DNA of 64,000 nt, from positions 88,057 to 152,056 of the forward strand of contig CAZNLJ010000008.1 in the NCBI GenBank assembly GCA_964573725.1, written 5' to 3'. Every line of letters begins with the position of its first letter. The stretch's first letter is position 1. The stretch comes from UBA6168 sp964573725. GTDB taxonomy: Bacteria; Bacteroidota; Bacteroidia; Chitinophagales; Saprospiraceae. A program made the translations under genes and the position numbers. The notes under the pieces are model-generated. The model made no database searches. It was not told where the DNA came from and worked only from the letters and a program-made list of their open reading frames with translations. Shown piece after piece: positions 17,929 through 26,441 of this stretch.

Positions 17929-19830
17929 TCACATCATGTAGGCCCAGGCGGTCTGGTAGCCGTCGCTTTCCTCACAGTGGTCCAACAGGTCACGATAGAA
18001 TGGGTCCTTGCCGATGGTGGCGCTGTCTCCGACCATGACCAGCAATTTGCGGGCCCTTGTCATGGCGACGTTCATCCGGCGGTAGTCGGCCAGGAAGCCG
18101 ATGTCCCCTTTTGGGTTGGATCGCACCAGGGAAAGATAGATGACGTCCCTTTCCTGCCCTTGAAATGCATCGATGGTGTTGATGTCGAGCGATATCGATG
18201 CAAGGACCGGGTCCTTGGCCGAAGCGGTCGCCATATGCAGGACCTGCTCCCGGTAAGGGGATATGAGTCCGATGGAAGGGGGCTCCTGTCCGTCGTACAG
18301 CCCGAGCAGCTGGTACAAGTGTTCGCACAGCAGCTGGAATTCCTCGGGGTTGTATCGGCTCCTGGATTTTTCGGGGGTTTTTTCCTCGAAACCGGTACCC
18401 GCGGTATCGATGAACAGGAGCGGCGCATGGGGTAAGGGGACGGCGAGCCGGTGATCCGCGACCGGTTCCGCCGCCTGTAACTTGCCTTGATAGAACCAGC
18501 GGTTCGGGAATTGCATGATGGACCGGTGCATGCGGTATTGTACCGTGAGGAGGCTGACCGGTCTGACTTTCGTGAGGCATCTCTCCATCAGGGTGACGGA
18601 GAGTCCGCCTTGCAGGGCCTTGGGGGATTTTACCGTGGGCGGGAGCTGGAAGGGGTCGCCGGCGAGAATGACCCGGTCCGCCCGGGTCAAGGGGATCCAG
18701 GTGGCCGGTTCCAGTGCCTGGGCGGCCTCGTCGATGACCAGGGTCCGAAAATGCCTTTTACCCAGGGCCTTGTGCATCGATCCCACCAGGGTACAGGTTA
18801 TGACCTGGCTGCCGTCCAGCAGGCTCTCGACGAGGATATCCTCGAGGCGGTTGGCCCAGGCGGACAGCTCACCCGCTTCCTTGAACAGGCGGCCTCTCTC
18901 CCGGCGTTCGTCCTCTCCGAATTTTCTCTTGTACCGCAAGGCCTTTCGACGGGCCTCCGCGGCCTCCAGTCTTACTTTCCGGATGTTTTTCGCTTCGGGA
19001 TGATTGGCCAGTTGTGCATCCAGGGTATGGCGGACAAGGTTTTCATCGACCCGGGAAATATCTCCGAGCCGGAGGACGGACAATCCTTCCGCCGCCAGCC
19101 GTTCGGTCAGCAGGTCGGTGGCGGTATTGCTGGGCGCACAAACGAGTACGGTCTGTTCCGTCTGGCAGATCAGCCGGATGGCGGCCACCAGGGTGGTGGT
19201 CTTGCCGGTGCCGGGCGGGCCGTGTACGACGGCAATGTCTTGCGCAGAGAGGACCTGCCGGACGGCTTCCTCCTGCGAGGGGTTGAGTCCGGCCACCGTC
19301 ACCGGCGCGTGTTCCCGGAACCGGGCATCCCGATTGCCATGGACGATTTCCCGCAGCGCCGCCAATTGGTTTCCACTTGCTTCCCGTACCCGGGTCAGGG
19401 CATTTTCCATTTCCCGGTAGGTCCTTTCGTCGAAGGACAGGTTCACGCCCAACGATCCGCCATGCAACCAGTCGGGAAGGTCCTTCCCGGAAAGCACGAC
19501 CTTCATCCGGGTGGCGGTCATGGAATGGATGACGCCGCTTTGCTCCGGCTGCCGGACTTCGTCCGCCCGGTTGAACAACAGGACCGGCTGTCCCGGCCGG
19601 AAAGCCTGTTGGGTCCCTGCGGCAGCAGTCCGCGTGACCGTCACGTACGCGCGCTCCCCGTATGTGTAGCCGGATTTTTCCAAGGTCACCGGATACCAGG
19701 TATACCCCTCCGATACGCTTTCCGCTAAGGTCAGTTGTTCTACGAAACGGCGGAACTGCTCATAATCCTGTTCCTTTTCCTGTCGCAACAACTGCTGCAG
19801 CAAGGCCAGCTCCTCTTGTGCTTTACTCAT
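17929..19830 (-). CDS. Superfamily 1 DNA/RNA helicase (UPF1/IGHMBP2-like)
   Basis: Protein of 633 residues. Order: an N-terminal beta-barrel-like region (~20-160), then two RecA-like halves. Motif I is GPPGTGKTT, motif Ia CAPSNTATDLL, motif II VIDEAAQALEP, motif III LAGDPFQLPPT, motif IV VQYRMH, motif V NTIDAFQGQERDVI and motif VI RMNVAMTRARK. These are the UPF1-like SF1B marks, implying 5'-to-3' movement on nucleic acid. A charged coiled-coil arm lies between motifs Ia and II. It stands alone. ATG 19830 (MSKAQEEL) is chosen; it lies about 50 bases after a promoter box. Confidence 0.88.
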   Translation of the reverse strand: MSKAQEELALLQQLLRQEKEQDYEQFRRFVEQLTLAESVSEGYTWYPVTLEKSGYTYGERAYVTVTRTAAAGTQQAFRPGQPVLLFNRADEVRQPEQSGVIHSMTATRMKVVLSGKDLPDWLHGGSLGVNLSFDERTYREMENALTRVREASGNQLAALREIVHGNRDARFREHAPVTVAGLNPSQEEAVRQVLSAQDIAVVHGPPGTGKTTTLVAAIRLICQTEQTVLVCAPSNTATDLLTERLAAEGLSVLRLGDISRVDENLVRHTLDAQLANHPEAKNIRKVRLEAAEARRKALRYKRKFGEDERRERGRLFKEAGELSAWANRLEDILVESLLDGSQVITCTLVGSMHKALGKRHFRTLVIDEAAQALEPATWIPLTRADRVILAGDPFQLPPTVKSPKALQGGLSVTLMERCLTKVRPVSLLTVQYRMHRSIMQFPNRWFYQGKLQAAEPVADHRLAVPLPHAPLLFIDTAGTGFEEKTPEKSRSRYNPEEFQLLCEHLYQLLGLYDGQEPPSIGLISPYREQVLHMATASAKDPVLASISLDINTIDAFQGQERDVIYLSLVRSNPKGDIGFLADYRRMNVAMTRARKLLVMVGDSATIGKDPFYRDLLDHCEESDGYQTAWAYMM

Positions 19831-19882
19831 TCCCTTGGGTCGCTTTTGATGCTGATGGTACCGTTCCGGCACCGCCAGGCGA

Positions 19883-19890
19883 CAAAAATA
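19883..19890 (-). promoter_or_regulatory. Candidate -7 box of the helicase gene
   Basis: TATTTTTG on the minus strand, about 50 bases before the helicase ATG. The rest of the space up to tRNA-Ala (19891-20200) shows no gene. Confidence 0.45.
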
Positions 19891-20200
19891 CGGGGAAGCC
19901 GGGCTGGGCGGTACCCTTGGCCCGCACTTCTACCAACCGATTGCCCCTGCCTTCCCGCTGTCCGCAGGGAATGCGGCGCGACGGGGACACCGGCAGGGAC
20001 CGGACCGTGACTTCGGCCGAACCGGCCGGCGACTGCGGGCCGACCTCGACGGCAGCTTGTGGAATGGCACTGCGGCCCGGCACCAGCCTTGTATAACCGG
20101 AGGAATCCTTCGGAAAGGCCACGGACGGTCGTGCATCAAATAATCGACAGGAAATGGTCCCGAAGGACCCATGGAAGGAAGAAGAAGAAAGGAAAAAAGG

Positions 20201-20274
<74 letters not shown>

Positions 20275-20733
20275 TTTATCAAGTGACAATCCATCTTTTC
20301 GGATGCGGTGGCAAAAATAATCTTTTTTGGGAAACTAACCTTGGGAAGCGAAAAAATAAATTGCCCCGACCGGGGAGCGGCATGAGCGGGCAGGTAACGG
20401 ATCGTCCCCGCCGGCCTGCCGATGGCACGGCAACCCCGGACTTCCGCTTCGGCTACCCCCTGTCGCGCAGCCGGGAAAGAGCGGTTCCCCGGACGAGGCC
20501 GGCGCCTCGCGGCCATCAGGCCCCTCGCGGCCATCCAGGCGGAACCGCCGGTCAGCGCCCGGAGGCAGGAGCCGGCAGGTACTGTTCCCTGCGAAGCCGG
20601 GAAGAAAAAGATTCCCTGACAAGGTGAAAGTACCCATTCCCGGGAATCCCTTGCTTTTCCGCCAGCGGTCTCGGGTGGTCGGGGCCGCCGGCCATGAAGG
20701 CCTTGCTCCTGCGGACCATCGGGAAGCGCCGGT
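20275..20733. other. Intergenic region with tRNA-Ala promoter box
   Basis: On the minus strand TATTTTTG (20319-20312) lies about 38 bases before the tRNA 5' end and is the likely promoter box. A 13-base sequence CCTCGCGGCCATC occurs twice (20505-20517 and 20523-20535). No gene is credible in the remainder. Confidence 0.5.
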
Positions 20734-22044
20734 TCAATCCCGGGAAAATATCCAGCGCCCCATTTCCCGCAGGTTGGCTTTCTTGCCGTAAAGCAGGATG
20801 CCCACCCGATAGATGCGGCCGGCCAACCAGACGAAGAACAAGGAGGAGGCGATGAGCAGCAACAGGGACAGCGCCAGTTCCCACCCCGGTGGCTCGAAGG
20901 CCAGGCGTGCCGGCATGAGGACGGGAGCGGAAAGGGGGAAGATGGAAAACCAGACCGCGATGGTGCCGTGAGGGTCTTCCATGACGGGGCTCAGCATGAC
21001 GATGGACAGGATGATGGGGGCCATGGCGACCATGGTCAGGGACTGGCTTTCCCCGAGGTCGTCCCCCATGGCGGAACCGACGGCCGCAAACAGGGAAGCG
21101 TAAATGAAATAGCCGCCGAGGAAGTACAGCAGGAAAAGCGGTATGATATAGGACCAATCCTGTCCGGTCAGCATCGTATAGAAGGCTGCGGATGCATCCG
21201 GTGCCGGTTCCGCCGCCGGTAGTCCGCCGGCCGCCGTGTCCATGCCGATGAAAGTACCGGCCAGGGAGCTCAGGCCCAGGGTCAGCGCCACCCAGATCAG
21301 CATCTGGGTCAGCCCGACCCCACTGACCCCGATGATTTTGCCGAGCATCAACTGGAAGGGCCGGACAGACGAAATCATGACCTCCACGATTCGGTTGGTC
21401 TTTTCCTCCATCACGGACCGCATGATCATGGTGCCGTAGAACAACAGGATGACGTAGATGATGAAACCTGCGGCAAATCCGATGACCGTGGCCACTTGTG
21501 CGGAATTCCGCTTATCGGTTTCCAGCAGCTCGCCGGTTTCCGTGACGGCCAGCTCCTTCTGCTCGAGGTCTACCCGGACTTTCAGCAGGGCCAGTTCCGC
21601 TTCCTGGTAGCCGGCCGCGAGGATCTTGAAATCCTCCACTTGGTTTCGGACAAGGTTTTCCAGTTGGTTCGTCTCGGAGAGGGAAAGTTCCCCCTCGGAA
21701 AAGTATTGCACGCGGAGCTTGCGGACCGTATCCGGAAAAGCCGGTACGTACAGGATCCCTGCGAAACCCTGTTCCTGATAAGTCGTTTTCAGGACATCCA
21801 GGGATTGGTCCCGGATGACGGCGAAGTGGAGATGGCTCCCGTTTTCCTCCGGTGGATGCATGATGCCGGAGGCATCCAGGACCGCGATGGACTTGTCCTC
21901 CCGCTCCGACAGGGTCGCGATCAGGACCGGTACGGTCAGTATCGCCACGAAGACCAGGGGAGAGAGCAAGGTGGTCAGGATGAAACTTTTCTTCTTGACG
22001 CGGGTCAGGTACTCCCGTTCGATGATCAGCCACAACTTGTTCAT
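20734..22044 (-). CDS. ABC-2 type transporter permease (NatB-like)
   Basis: Protein of 436 residues. One membrane helix near residues 22-44 follows the cytoplasmic start REYLTRVKKKSF; then a large extracytoplasmic domain (~50-180) and about five more helices. The KTNRIVEVMISSVRPFQLMLGKI segment between helices is typical of the NatB/YhaP group of ABC-2 exporters, several of which export sodium or are involved in envelope stress. Substrate unknown. Its start overlaps the stop of the ATPase gene by four bases (ATGA), so the pair is one operon. Confidence 0.88.
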   Translation of the reverse strand: MNKLWLIIEREYLTRVKKKSFILTTLLSPLVFVAILTVPVLIATLSEREDKSIAVLDASGIMHPPEENGSHLHFAVIRDQSLDVLKTTYQEQGFAGILYVPAFPDTVRKLRVQYFSEGELSLSETNQLENLVRNQVEDFKILAAGYQEAELALLKVRVDLEQKELAVTETGELLETDKRNSAQVATVIGFAAGFIIYVILLFYGTMIMRSVMEEKTNRIVEVMISSVRPFQLMLGKIIGVSGVGLTQMLIWVALTLGLSSLAGTFIGMDTAAGGLPAAEPAPDASAAFYTMLTGQDWSYIIPLFLLYFLGGYFIYASLFAAVGSAMGDDLGESQSLTMVAMAPIILSIVMLSPVMEDPHGTIAVWFSIFPLSAPVLMPARLAFEPPGWELALSLLLLIASSLFFVWLAGRIYRVGILLYGKKANLREMGRWIFSRD

Positions 22045-23012
22045 ATCGCTCGATTATGCGGTGGTGGAGGAGGGACGTCGGCATCGGGAGCCGTTTGTTC
22101 CGCGCCGGTCACCTGGCGGATGAAGATTTCGTTCATACCGGGAAGGATCTCCTGGAAGGACCGGATGCGAAGCCCTTGTTGGATGAAATACTGCAGCAGC
22201 GCGTTGGTATCCCGGTCCGGATCGACCTGTACGAGCAGGGTGGGGCCGTCTGCGGATCGGACGGTCACGCCGGCGAGCGGAATGGATTCCGTCGGTCCGC
22301 CGGGTGGCGGAGGTTCGGCGAAGGAAATCCGGAAGAGGTGTTCCTTGAACTGTTGCCGGATGTCGGCCACCTTGCCGTACAGGATGTTGCGCCCTTTGTT
22401 GATGAGGACGATCTGCTCGCACAGTTCCTCGACCTGTTCCATCCGGTGGGTGGAGAAGATGATGGTGGTCCCTTCCCGGTTGAGGTGCAGGATCTCATCC
22501 TGGATGAGCCGGGCATTGATGGGGTCGAGTCCGCTGAACGGCTCGTCCAGGATCAGCAGCTTGGGTCGGTGGATGACGGTGGCGATGAACTGGATTTTCT
22601 GTTGCATCCCTTTGGACAGCTCTTCGACTTTCTTGCCCGACCAGTCCCGGATGGCGAACCGGTCGAACCAGTAACGGAGCGCTTTCCGGGTGTCGCCGGC
22701 GGAGAGCCCCTTGAGCTGTGCCAGGTAGCGGAGTTGTTCCCCCACTTTCATTTTCTTGTAGAGGCCGCGTTCCTCCGGCATGTAGCCGATCAGCGCCGGA
22801 TGCCGGCTGTGGAGCGGTTCCCCGTCGAACTTTACGTTCCCCGAATCGGCTTTGGTGATGGTGGTGATGATTCGGATCAGGGAAGTCTTTCCGGCGCCGT
22901 TGGGTCCGAGCATGCCGAAGATGGCACCCTGGGGGATGTCGAAACTGACGTGGTCCACCGCCAGGTGGTTGTCATAACGTTTGACAATGTCGTCGAGGTG
23001 CAGCAGGCTCAT
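22041..23012 (-). CDS. ABC transporter ATP-binding protein (NatA-like)
   Basis: Protein of 323 residues. Walker A GPNGAGKT, Q-loop followed by GYMPEERGLYKKMKV, signature ELSKGMQQKI (a variant of LSGGQ), Walker B LLILDEPFSGLD and the H-loop STHRMEQ are all present. The PEERGLY segment and a C-terminal ~90-residue extension are typical of NatA-like ATPases that pair with the downstream permease. ATG 23012 (MSLLHLDDIVKRY) is chosen because the 57 codons before it in frame are not protein-like. Confidence 0.9.
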   Translation of the reverse strand: MSLLHLDDIVKRYDNHLAVDHVSFDIPQGAIFGMLGPNGAGKTSLIRIITTITKADSGNVKFDGEPLHSRHPALIGYMPEERGLYKKMKVGEQLRYLAQLKGLSAGDTRKALRYWFDRFAIRDWSGKKVEELSKGMQQKIQFIATVIHRPKLLILDEPFSGLDPINARLIQDEILHLNREGTTIIFSTHRMEQVEELCEQIVLINKGRNILYGKVADIRQQFKEHLFRISFAEPPPPGGPTESIPLAGVTVRSADGPTLLVQVDPDRDTNALLQYFIQQGLRIRSFQEILPGMNEIFIRQVTGAEQTAPDADVPPPPPHNRAI

Positions 23013-23080
23013 GGAGCTGGTATTTTTTCGGATGAGGAGGCAGCGGGTCGCCGGAAGACCGGCAGAATCCCGACCAGTGG

Positions 23081-23088
23081 CAAAAGTA
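23081..23088 (-). promoter_or_regulatory. Candidate -7 box of the ABC exporter operon
   Basis: TACTTTTG reads on the minus strand about 70 bases before the ATPase ATG. No good -33 box was found. Confidence 0.45.
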
Positions 23089-23212
23089 TCCGGATAAAGG
23101 ACGAAGGCAGGGAATTTTATATCGGCGGGCATATTTATCCGATGAAAAGCGAAGGGGAGGCAGGTTCCGGCCGTTTCCGGCAAATTGCTGCGAATATTCG
23201 CTGGAACACTTG

Positions 23213-23220
23213 TAGCTTTG
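23213..23220 (+). promoter_or_regulatory. Promoter box placed at the start codon of the XRE regulator
   Basis: TAGCTTTG ends only four bases before the ATG at 23225, so transcription should begin at or within a few bases of the start codon. A TTG 25 bases upstream is a weak -33 candidate. Confidence 0.5.
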
Positions 23221-23224
23221 TAGG

Positions 23225-24706
23225 ATGAGCCAAAAGAAATCCAACGACCGGATCCTTTTCGGGTGGAAAGTGAAGCAACTGCGGCAGGAGCAGGGCTTGA
23301 GTTTCGCCGACCTGGCTGCCCGGACCGGCATTTCCGTGTCCTATTTGAACGAGATAGAAAAGGGGAAGAAATATCCGCGGGCGGAGAAGATGCAGGCCTT
23401 GGCCGAAGCGTTGGGGCGGAGTGTGGCGGACATGCAGGCGGAGGCGGACCGGAGCATTACGCCGGTGCAGGCATTGCTCCGGTCCAACTTCCTGCAGGAG
23501 CTGCCGCTGGAGTTGTTCGGGGTGGAGATGCACAAGGTGGTGGAAGTGTTGGCCGATGCGCCGGTACGGGTCAGCGCCTTCATATCCACCCTGTTGGAGT
23601 TGTCCCGAAACTATTCCCTGACGGAGGAGAACTTTTATTTCGGGGCCTTGCGGGCCTACCTGGAGTTGCAGGAAAATTATTTTCCGGCCTTGGAGCAGGC
23701 GGCCGCTGCACTTTCCAGGACGGCGGGTCTGTGGAAGGAATTGCCGGTGCCGAAAGAAAGGCTGGGTGTGCTGTTGAGGGAGCGTTACGGATACACGATT
23801 GTCGAGGACGGACTGGCGGCGCATCCGGAATTGGCCGGCATCCGGTCCGTCTATTTGCCGGCATCCCGCAAATTGCTGCTCAACAGCCGGCTCAGTCCGG
23901 AGCAGGTCGCGTTTCAGTATGCCAAGGAGCTGGGGTTCAGTTATCTGGAATTGAAGGAGCGTGCGAATACGGCCAAGCTGCTCCGGGTCCACTCCTTTGA
24001 GGAAGCGCTGAGTCACTTCCAGGCCGGTTATTTTGCGGCGGCGCTTCTCCTGCCGAAGTCCGCCGTCCAGGCCGACCTGCGGCGCCTGTTCCGGTTGCCG
24101 CGGTGGGACGGGGGGGCCTTGCTTCGGCAGTTGTTGGAAAAATACCACGCGACTCCGGAGATGTGGCTGCAGCGGATGTCCAACCTGTTACCCCAGGCGT
24201 TCGGGCTGGGTCAGCTCTTCGTATTGAGGATGGTCCGGGAACCGGATGGCGGCCGGTTCCGGATTGACCGGGAGCTTCGCCTCAACCGGCGGGGGGAACC
24301 GTCCCTGCACCTGTTGCAGGAGCATTACTGCCGCCGATGGGCTTCCGTCACCCTGTTGCAGGAACCGGTACCGGGAACCGGACTGTCGGTGGCTGTGCAG
24401 CAGGCCGTATTCTCCGGGTCCGGGCAGTCTTACCTTTGCCTGGTCATCGCCCGTTCGGGAGGCACGGAATCGGGCGGTGGTCGGGATGTCAGCCTGACGA
24501 TCGGCTTGCAGGTGGATGGGAAGCTGCGCAATCAGGTCCGGTGGCTCGACGACCCGCAGATACCCGTCACCCTCGTCGGTACCACTTGCGAACGGTGTGC
24601 CATCGCGGACTGCAGGGAACGGGCCGTCCCTCCGTCGGTGGTCATGGCCCGGGAGCACCGGCGCAGTGTGCAGGCGGCCCTGGCCTCCCTGGAATCGGAA
24701 GGCTGA
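23225..24706 (+). CDS. XRE-family regulator with IrrE-like and DUF2083 regions (RamB/ScfR type)
   Basis: Protein of 493 residues. Residues ~13-68 are a Cro/CI helix-turn-helix (VKQLRQEQGLSFADLAARTG, SVSYLNEIEKGKKYPR). The middle (~150-330) corresponds to the IrrE/ImmA-like part, but where a protease would have HExxH this protein has YAKELGFSYLE, so it should not be a peptidase. The end carries CERCAIADCRERAVPP (C-x2-C-x4-C), the DUF2083 cysteine motif of regulators such as mycobacterial RamB that control acyl-CoA and glyoxylate metabolism. It is divergent from the ABC exporter; an acyl-CoA ligase lies 3 kb downstream, but regulation of either is unproven. Confidence 0.85.
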   Translation: MSQKKSNDRILFGWKVKQLRQEQGLSFADLAARTGISVSYLNEIEKGKKYPRAEKMQALAEALGRSVADMQAEADRSITPVQALLRSNFLQELPLELFGVEMHKVVEVLADAPVRVSAFISTLLELSRNYSLTEENFYFGALRAYLELQENYFPALEQAAAALSRTAGLWKELPVPKERLGVLLRERYGYTIVEDGLAAHPELAGIRSVYLPASRKLLLNSRLSPEQVAFQYAKELGFSYLELKERANTAKLLRVHSFEEALSHFQAGYFAAALLLPKSAVQADLRRLFRLPRWDGGALLRQLLEKYHATPEMWLQRMSNLLPQAFGLGQLFVLRMVREPDGGRFRIDRELRLNRRGEPSLHLLQEHYCRRWASVTLLQEPVPGTGLSVAVQQAVFSGSGQSYLCLVIARSGGTESGGGRDVSLTIGLQVDGKLRNQVRWLDDPQIPVTLVGTTCERCAIADCRERAVPPSVVMAREHRRSVQAALASLESEG

Positions 24707-24732
24707 GGAGGATTGCGGGCCTGCATCATGGG

Positions 24733-25416
24733 TCAGGGTACGGCGAACTCCATGAAATCCTCCACGACCAGCAGGGTGTCTCCCTGGTAATGGCTTTCCG
24801 GATCCAGTCTGTTCCGATGGGTACCCATGACGCGGTCGGACGCGGACAGGAACTTGTAGAGGGTCCGGGCGACCTTGAAGAAACGTTCCACATCGTGGAT
24901 ACCGGGAATGTCCCGGCTTCCCAGGATGCCCATCAAGGCCCGGAACCGGTTGAAATCATACGGCGCATAGCGGTCCGGGAAACGCCAGCTCAGGTAGTGT
25001 GAAAGGATTGCGTAATCGTCCGCATGGTAGTGGCTTTGCCGGATGGAATGGGGGTGCCGCTCCCGATAGGCCCGCAGCAGCTCGTCGCAATGGAACAGGA
25101 AGCGGTCCATCCGGCCCTCCACCTCCCGCCGTTCGTCGAACAGGTCGGAGAATGCCGACCGGACGAAATCCCGGTCCAGGTCGATGAAGGCGAGCATCAT
25201 GTCCTTGGGGGCGTAATGTTCCCGGTTCCAGAGCCGCCTGGTGCGGGTGCTCTGTAGGGACCGGTCGAACATCTCCCGAAAGTCTGTTGCCGCGGGGTCC
25301 CAGTTTTCCTGGAACCGCCGTTGGATTTCCCATTTCCAATAGGGGTCGTGGTGTGGGGACTGTTCGAGGAAATCCGCATAGCTTCCGATGATGTCGCGTA
25401 GTTGCTGCAGGTTCAT
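24733..25416 (-). CDS. Stand-alone protein resembling the N-terminal domain of McrB-like AAA+ ATPases
   Basis: Protein of 227 residues, soluble, no signal peptide. From memory of the family, its pattern matches the domain that precedes the AAA+ module in many McrB-like proteins: YWKWEIQRRFQENWD, then DFREMFDRSL, a segment around AFSDLFDERREVEGRMDRF, and DDYAILSHYLSWRFPDRYAPY. No AAA+ domain, nuclease or McrC partner is encoded here, so it is either a solitary cytosolic relative of unknown function or a remnant domain. The frame is intact. Similarity is by eye; a profile search would settle it. Confidence 0.55.
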   Translation of the reverse strand: MNLQQLRDIIGSYADFLEQSPHHDPYWKWEIQRRFQENWDPAATDFREMFDRSLQSTRTRRLWNREHYAPKDMMLAFIDLDRDFVRSAFSDLFDERREVEGRMDRFLFHCDELLRAYRERHPHSIRQSHYHADDYAILSHYLSWRFPDRYAPYDFNRFRALMGILGSRDIPGIHDVERFFKVARTLYKFLSASDRVMGTHRNRLDPESHYQGDTLLVVEDFMEFAVP

Positions 25417-25561
25417 GACGCCGTGTTTTCAGTGGGTGCCGCCGCCGCCCGATATCGCGGCAGTTTGCTACTTTTACATACCACCAACAAATCTCCGGCG
25501 CAGGTTTGTTCGATGGGAGCCTTAAAATATCCCGTGGCCGCGCCACCCTCATCCGATTGTC

Positions 25562-26317
25562 ATGACCATCCTGCAAATAACCGACCTACATCTTTCGCAC
25601 GACAATACCAATCGGCATGGGGTGGATACCCGGGGCAACTTCCTGACCGTGCTGCATGCCGCCGTCTCCATGCGGCCGGACCTGTTGGTCCTGACAGGGG
25701 ACATCTGCTACGAGACGCCGGATCCGAAGGTGTATCGTTGGGTGCGGGAACAACTGGCCGAAAGCGGGCTGCCCCATGTGGTGATCGGAGGCAACCATGA
25801 CGATACGGACACCCTGGCCCGTGCATTTGATTGTCGGCATTGGCAGACGGACGGAGAACTCTATTTCACCTATCCGGTCGGCAGACATCGGCTGGTCTTC
25901 CTGGAATCTTCGCAGGGGCATGTCTCCGACCGACAGCTGGCATGGTTGGCGGCGGAGTTGTCGCCACGGCGGGAGCCCGTCCTCCTGTTCATGCATTATC
26001 CGCCCCTGCCTGCGGGCGTCCCTTTCATGGATACGCATTATCCGCTGCGGAATACGGAAGCGCTGCGGAAGGTGCTCGGGACGGCCCCGGTACCGGTACA
26101 GGTGTTCTGTGGGCATTACCACGTGGAACGCGCGCTCCAGGTGGGCAGGCTGACGGTTTACATCACCCCTTCCTGTTATTTCCAGCTCGATGCCGGGACG
26201 GCCGATTTCCGGATCGACCATTTCCGGGCGGGCTTCCGGTTCATCCGCCTGACGGACGACGGTATCCTGGCCACTTCGGTGATTTATCCGGAGGGGCGGC
26301 CGTCCACCCTGCCCTGA
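25562..26317 (+). CDS. Calcineurin-like phosphoesterase, CpdA type (cyclic-nucleotide phosphodiesterase-like)
   Basis: Protein of 251 residues. The two-metal site motifs appear in order: TDLHLS (Asp8, His10), LTGDICYE, GGNHDD, FMHYPP and CGHYHVE. The arrangement and size match CpdA/Icc phosphodiesterases, which in enterobacteria hydrolyse cAMP; whether the substrate here is cAMP is not shown, and no CRP-like gene is adjacent. It is divergent from the McrB-N-like gene. Confidence 0.82.
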   Translation: MTILQITDLHLSHDNTNRHGVDTRGNFLTVLHAAVSMRPDLLVLTGDICYETPDPKVYRWVREQLAESGLPHVVIGGNHDDTDTLARAFDCRHWQTDGELYFTYPVGRHRLVFLESSQGHVSDRQLAWLAAELSPRREPVLLFMHYPPLPAGVPFMDTHYPLRNTEALRKVLGTAPVPVQVFCGHYHVERALQVGRLTVYITPSCYFQLDAGTADFRIDHFRAGFRFIRLTDDGILATSVIYPEGRPSTLP

Positions 26318-26441
26318 TGGACCGCAAGGTGCGGGGAAATGCAAAAATCAGGATATATTCGCCAATCCTGCCGCAGCCTTCCATCCGATGACATCGGGGC
26401 GGGCGGGAGGCGGCGGGGTGCCTAACGCAAGCCATCCGGAC

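Noticed and set aside
20505..20535. Two copies of a 13-base sequence as a repeat array
   Set aside because: Only two units, short and GC-rich; no CRISPR-like spacing or further copies.
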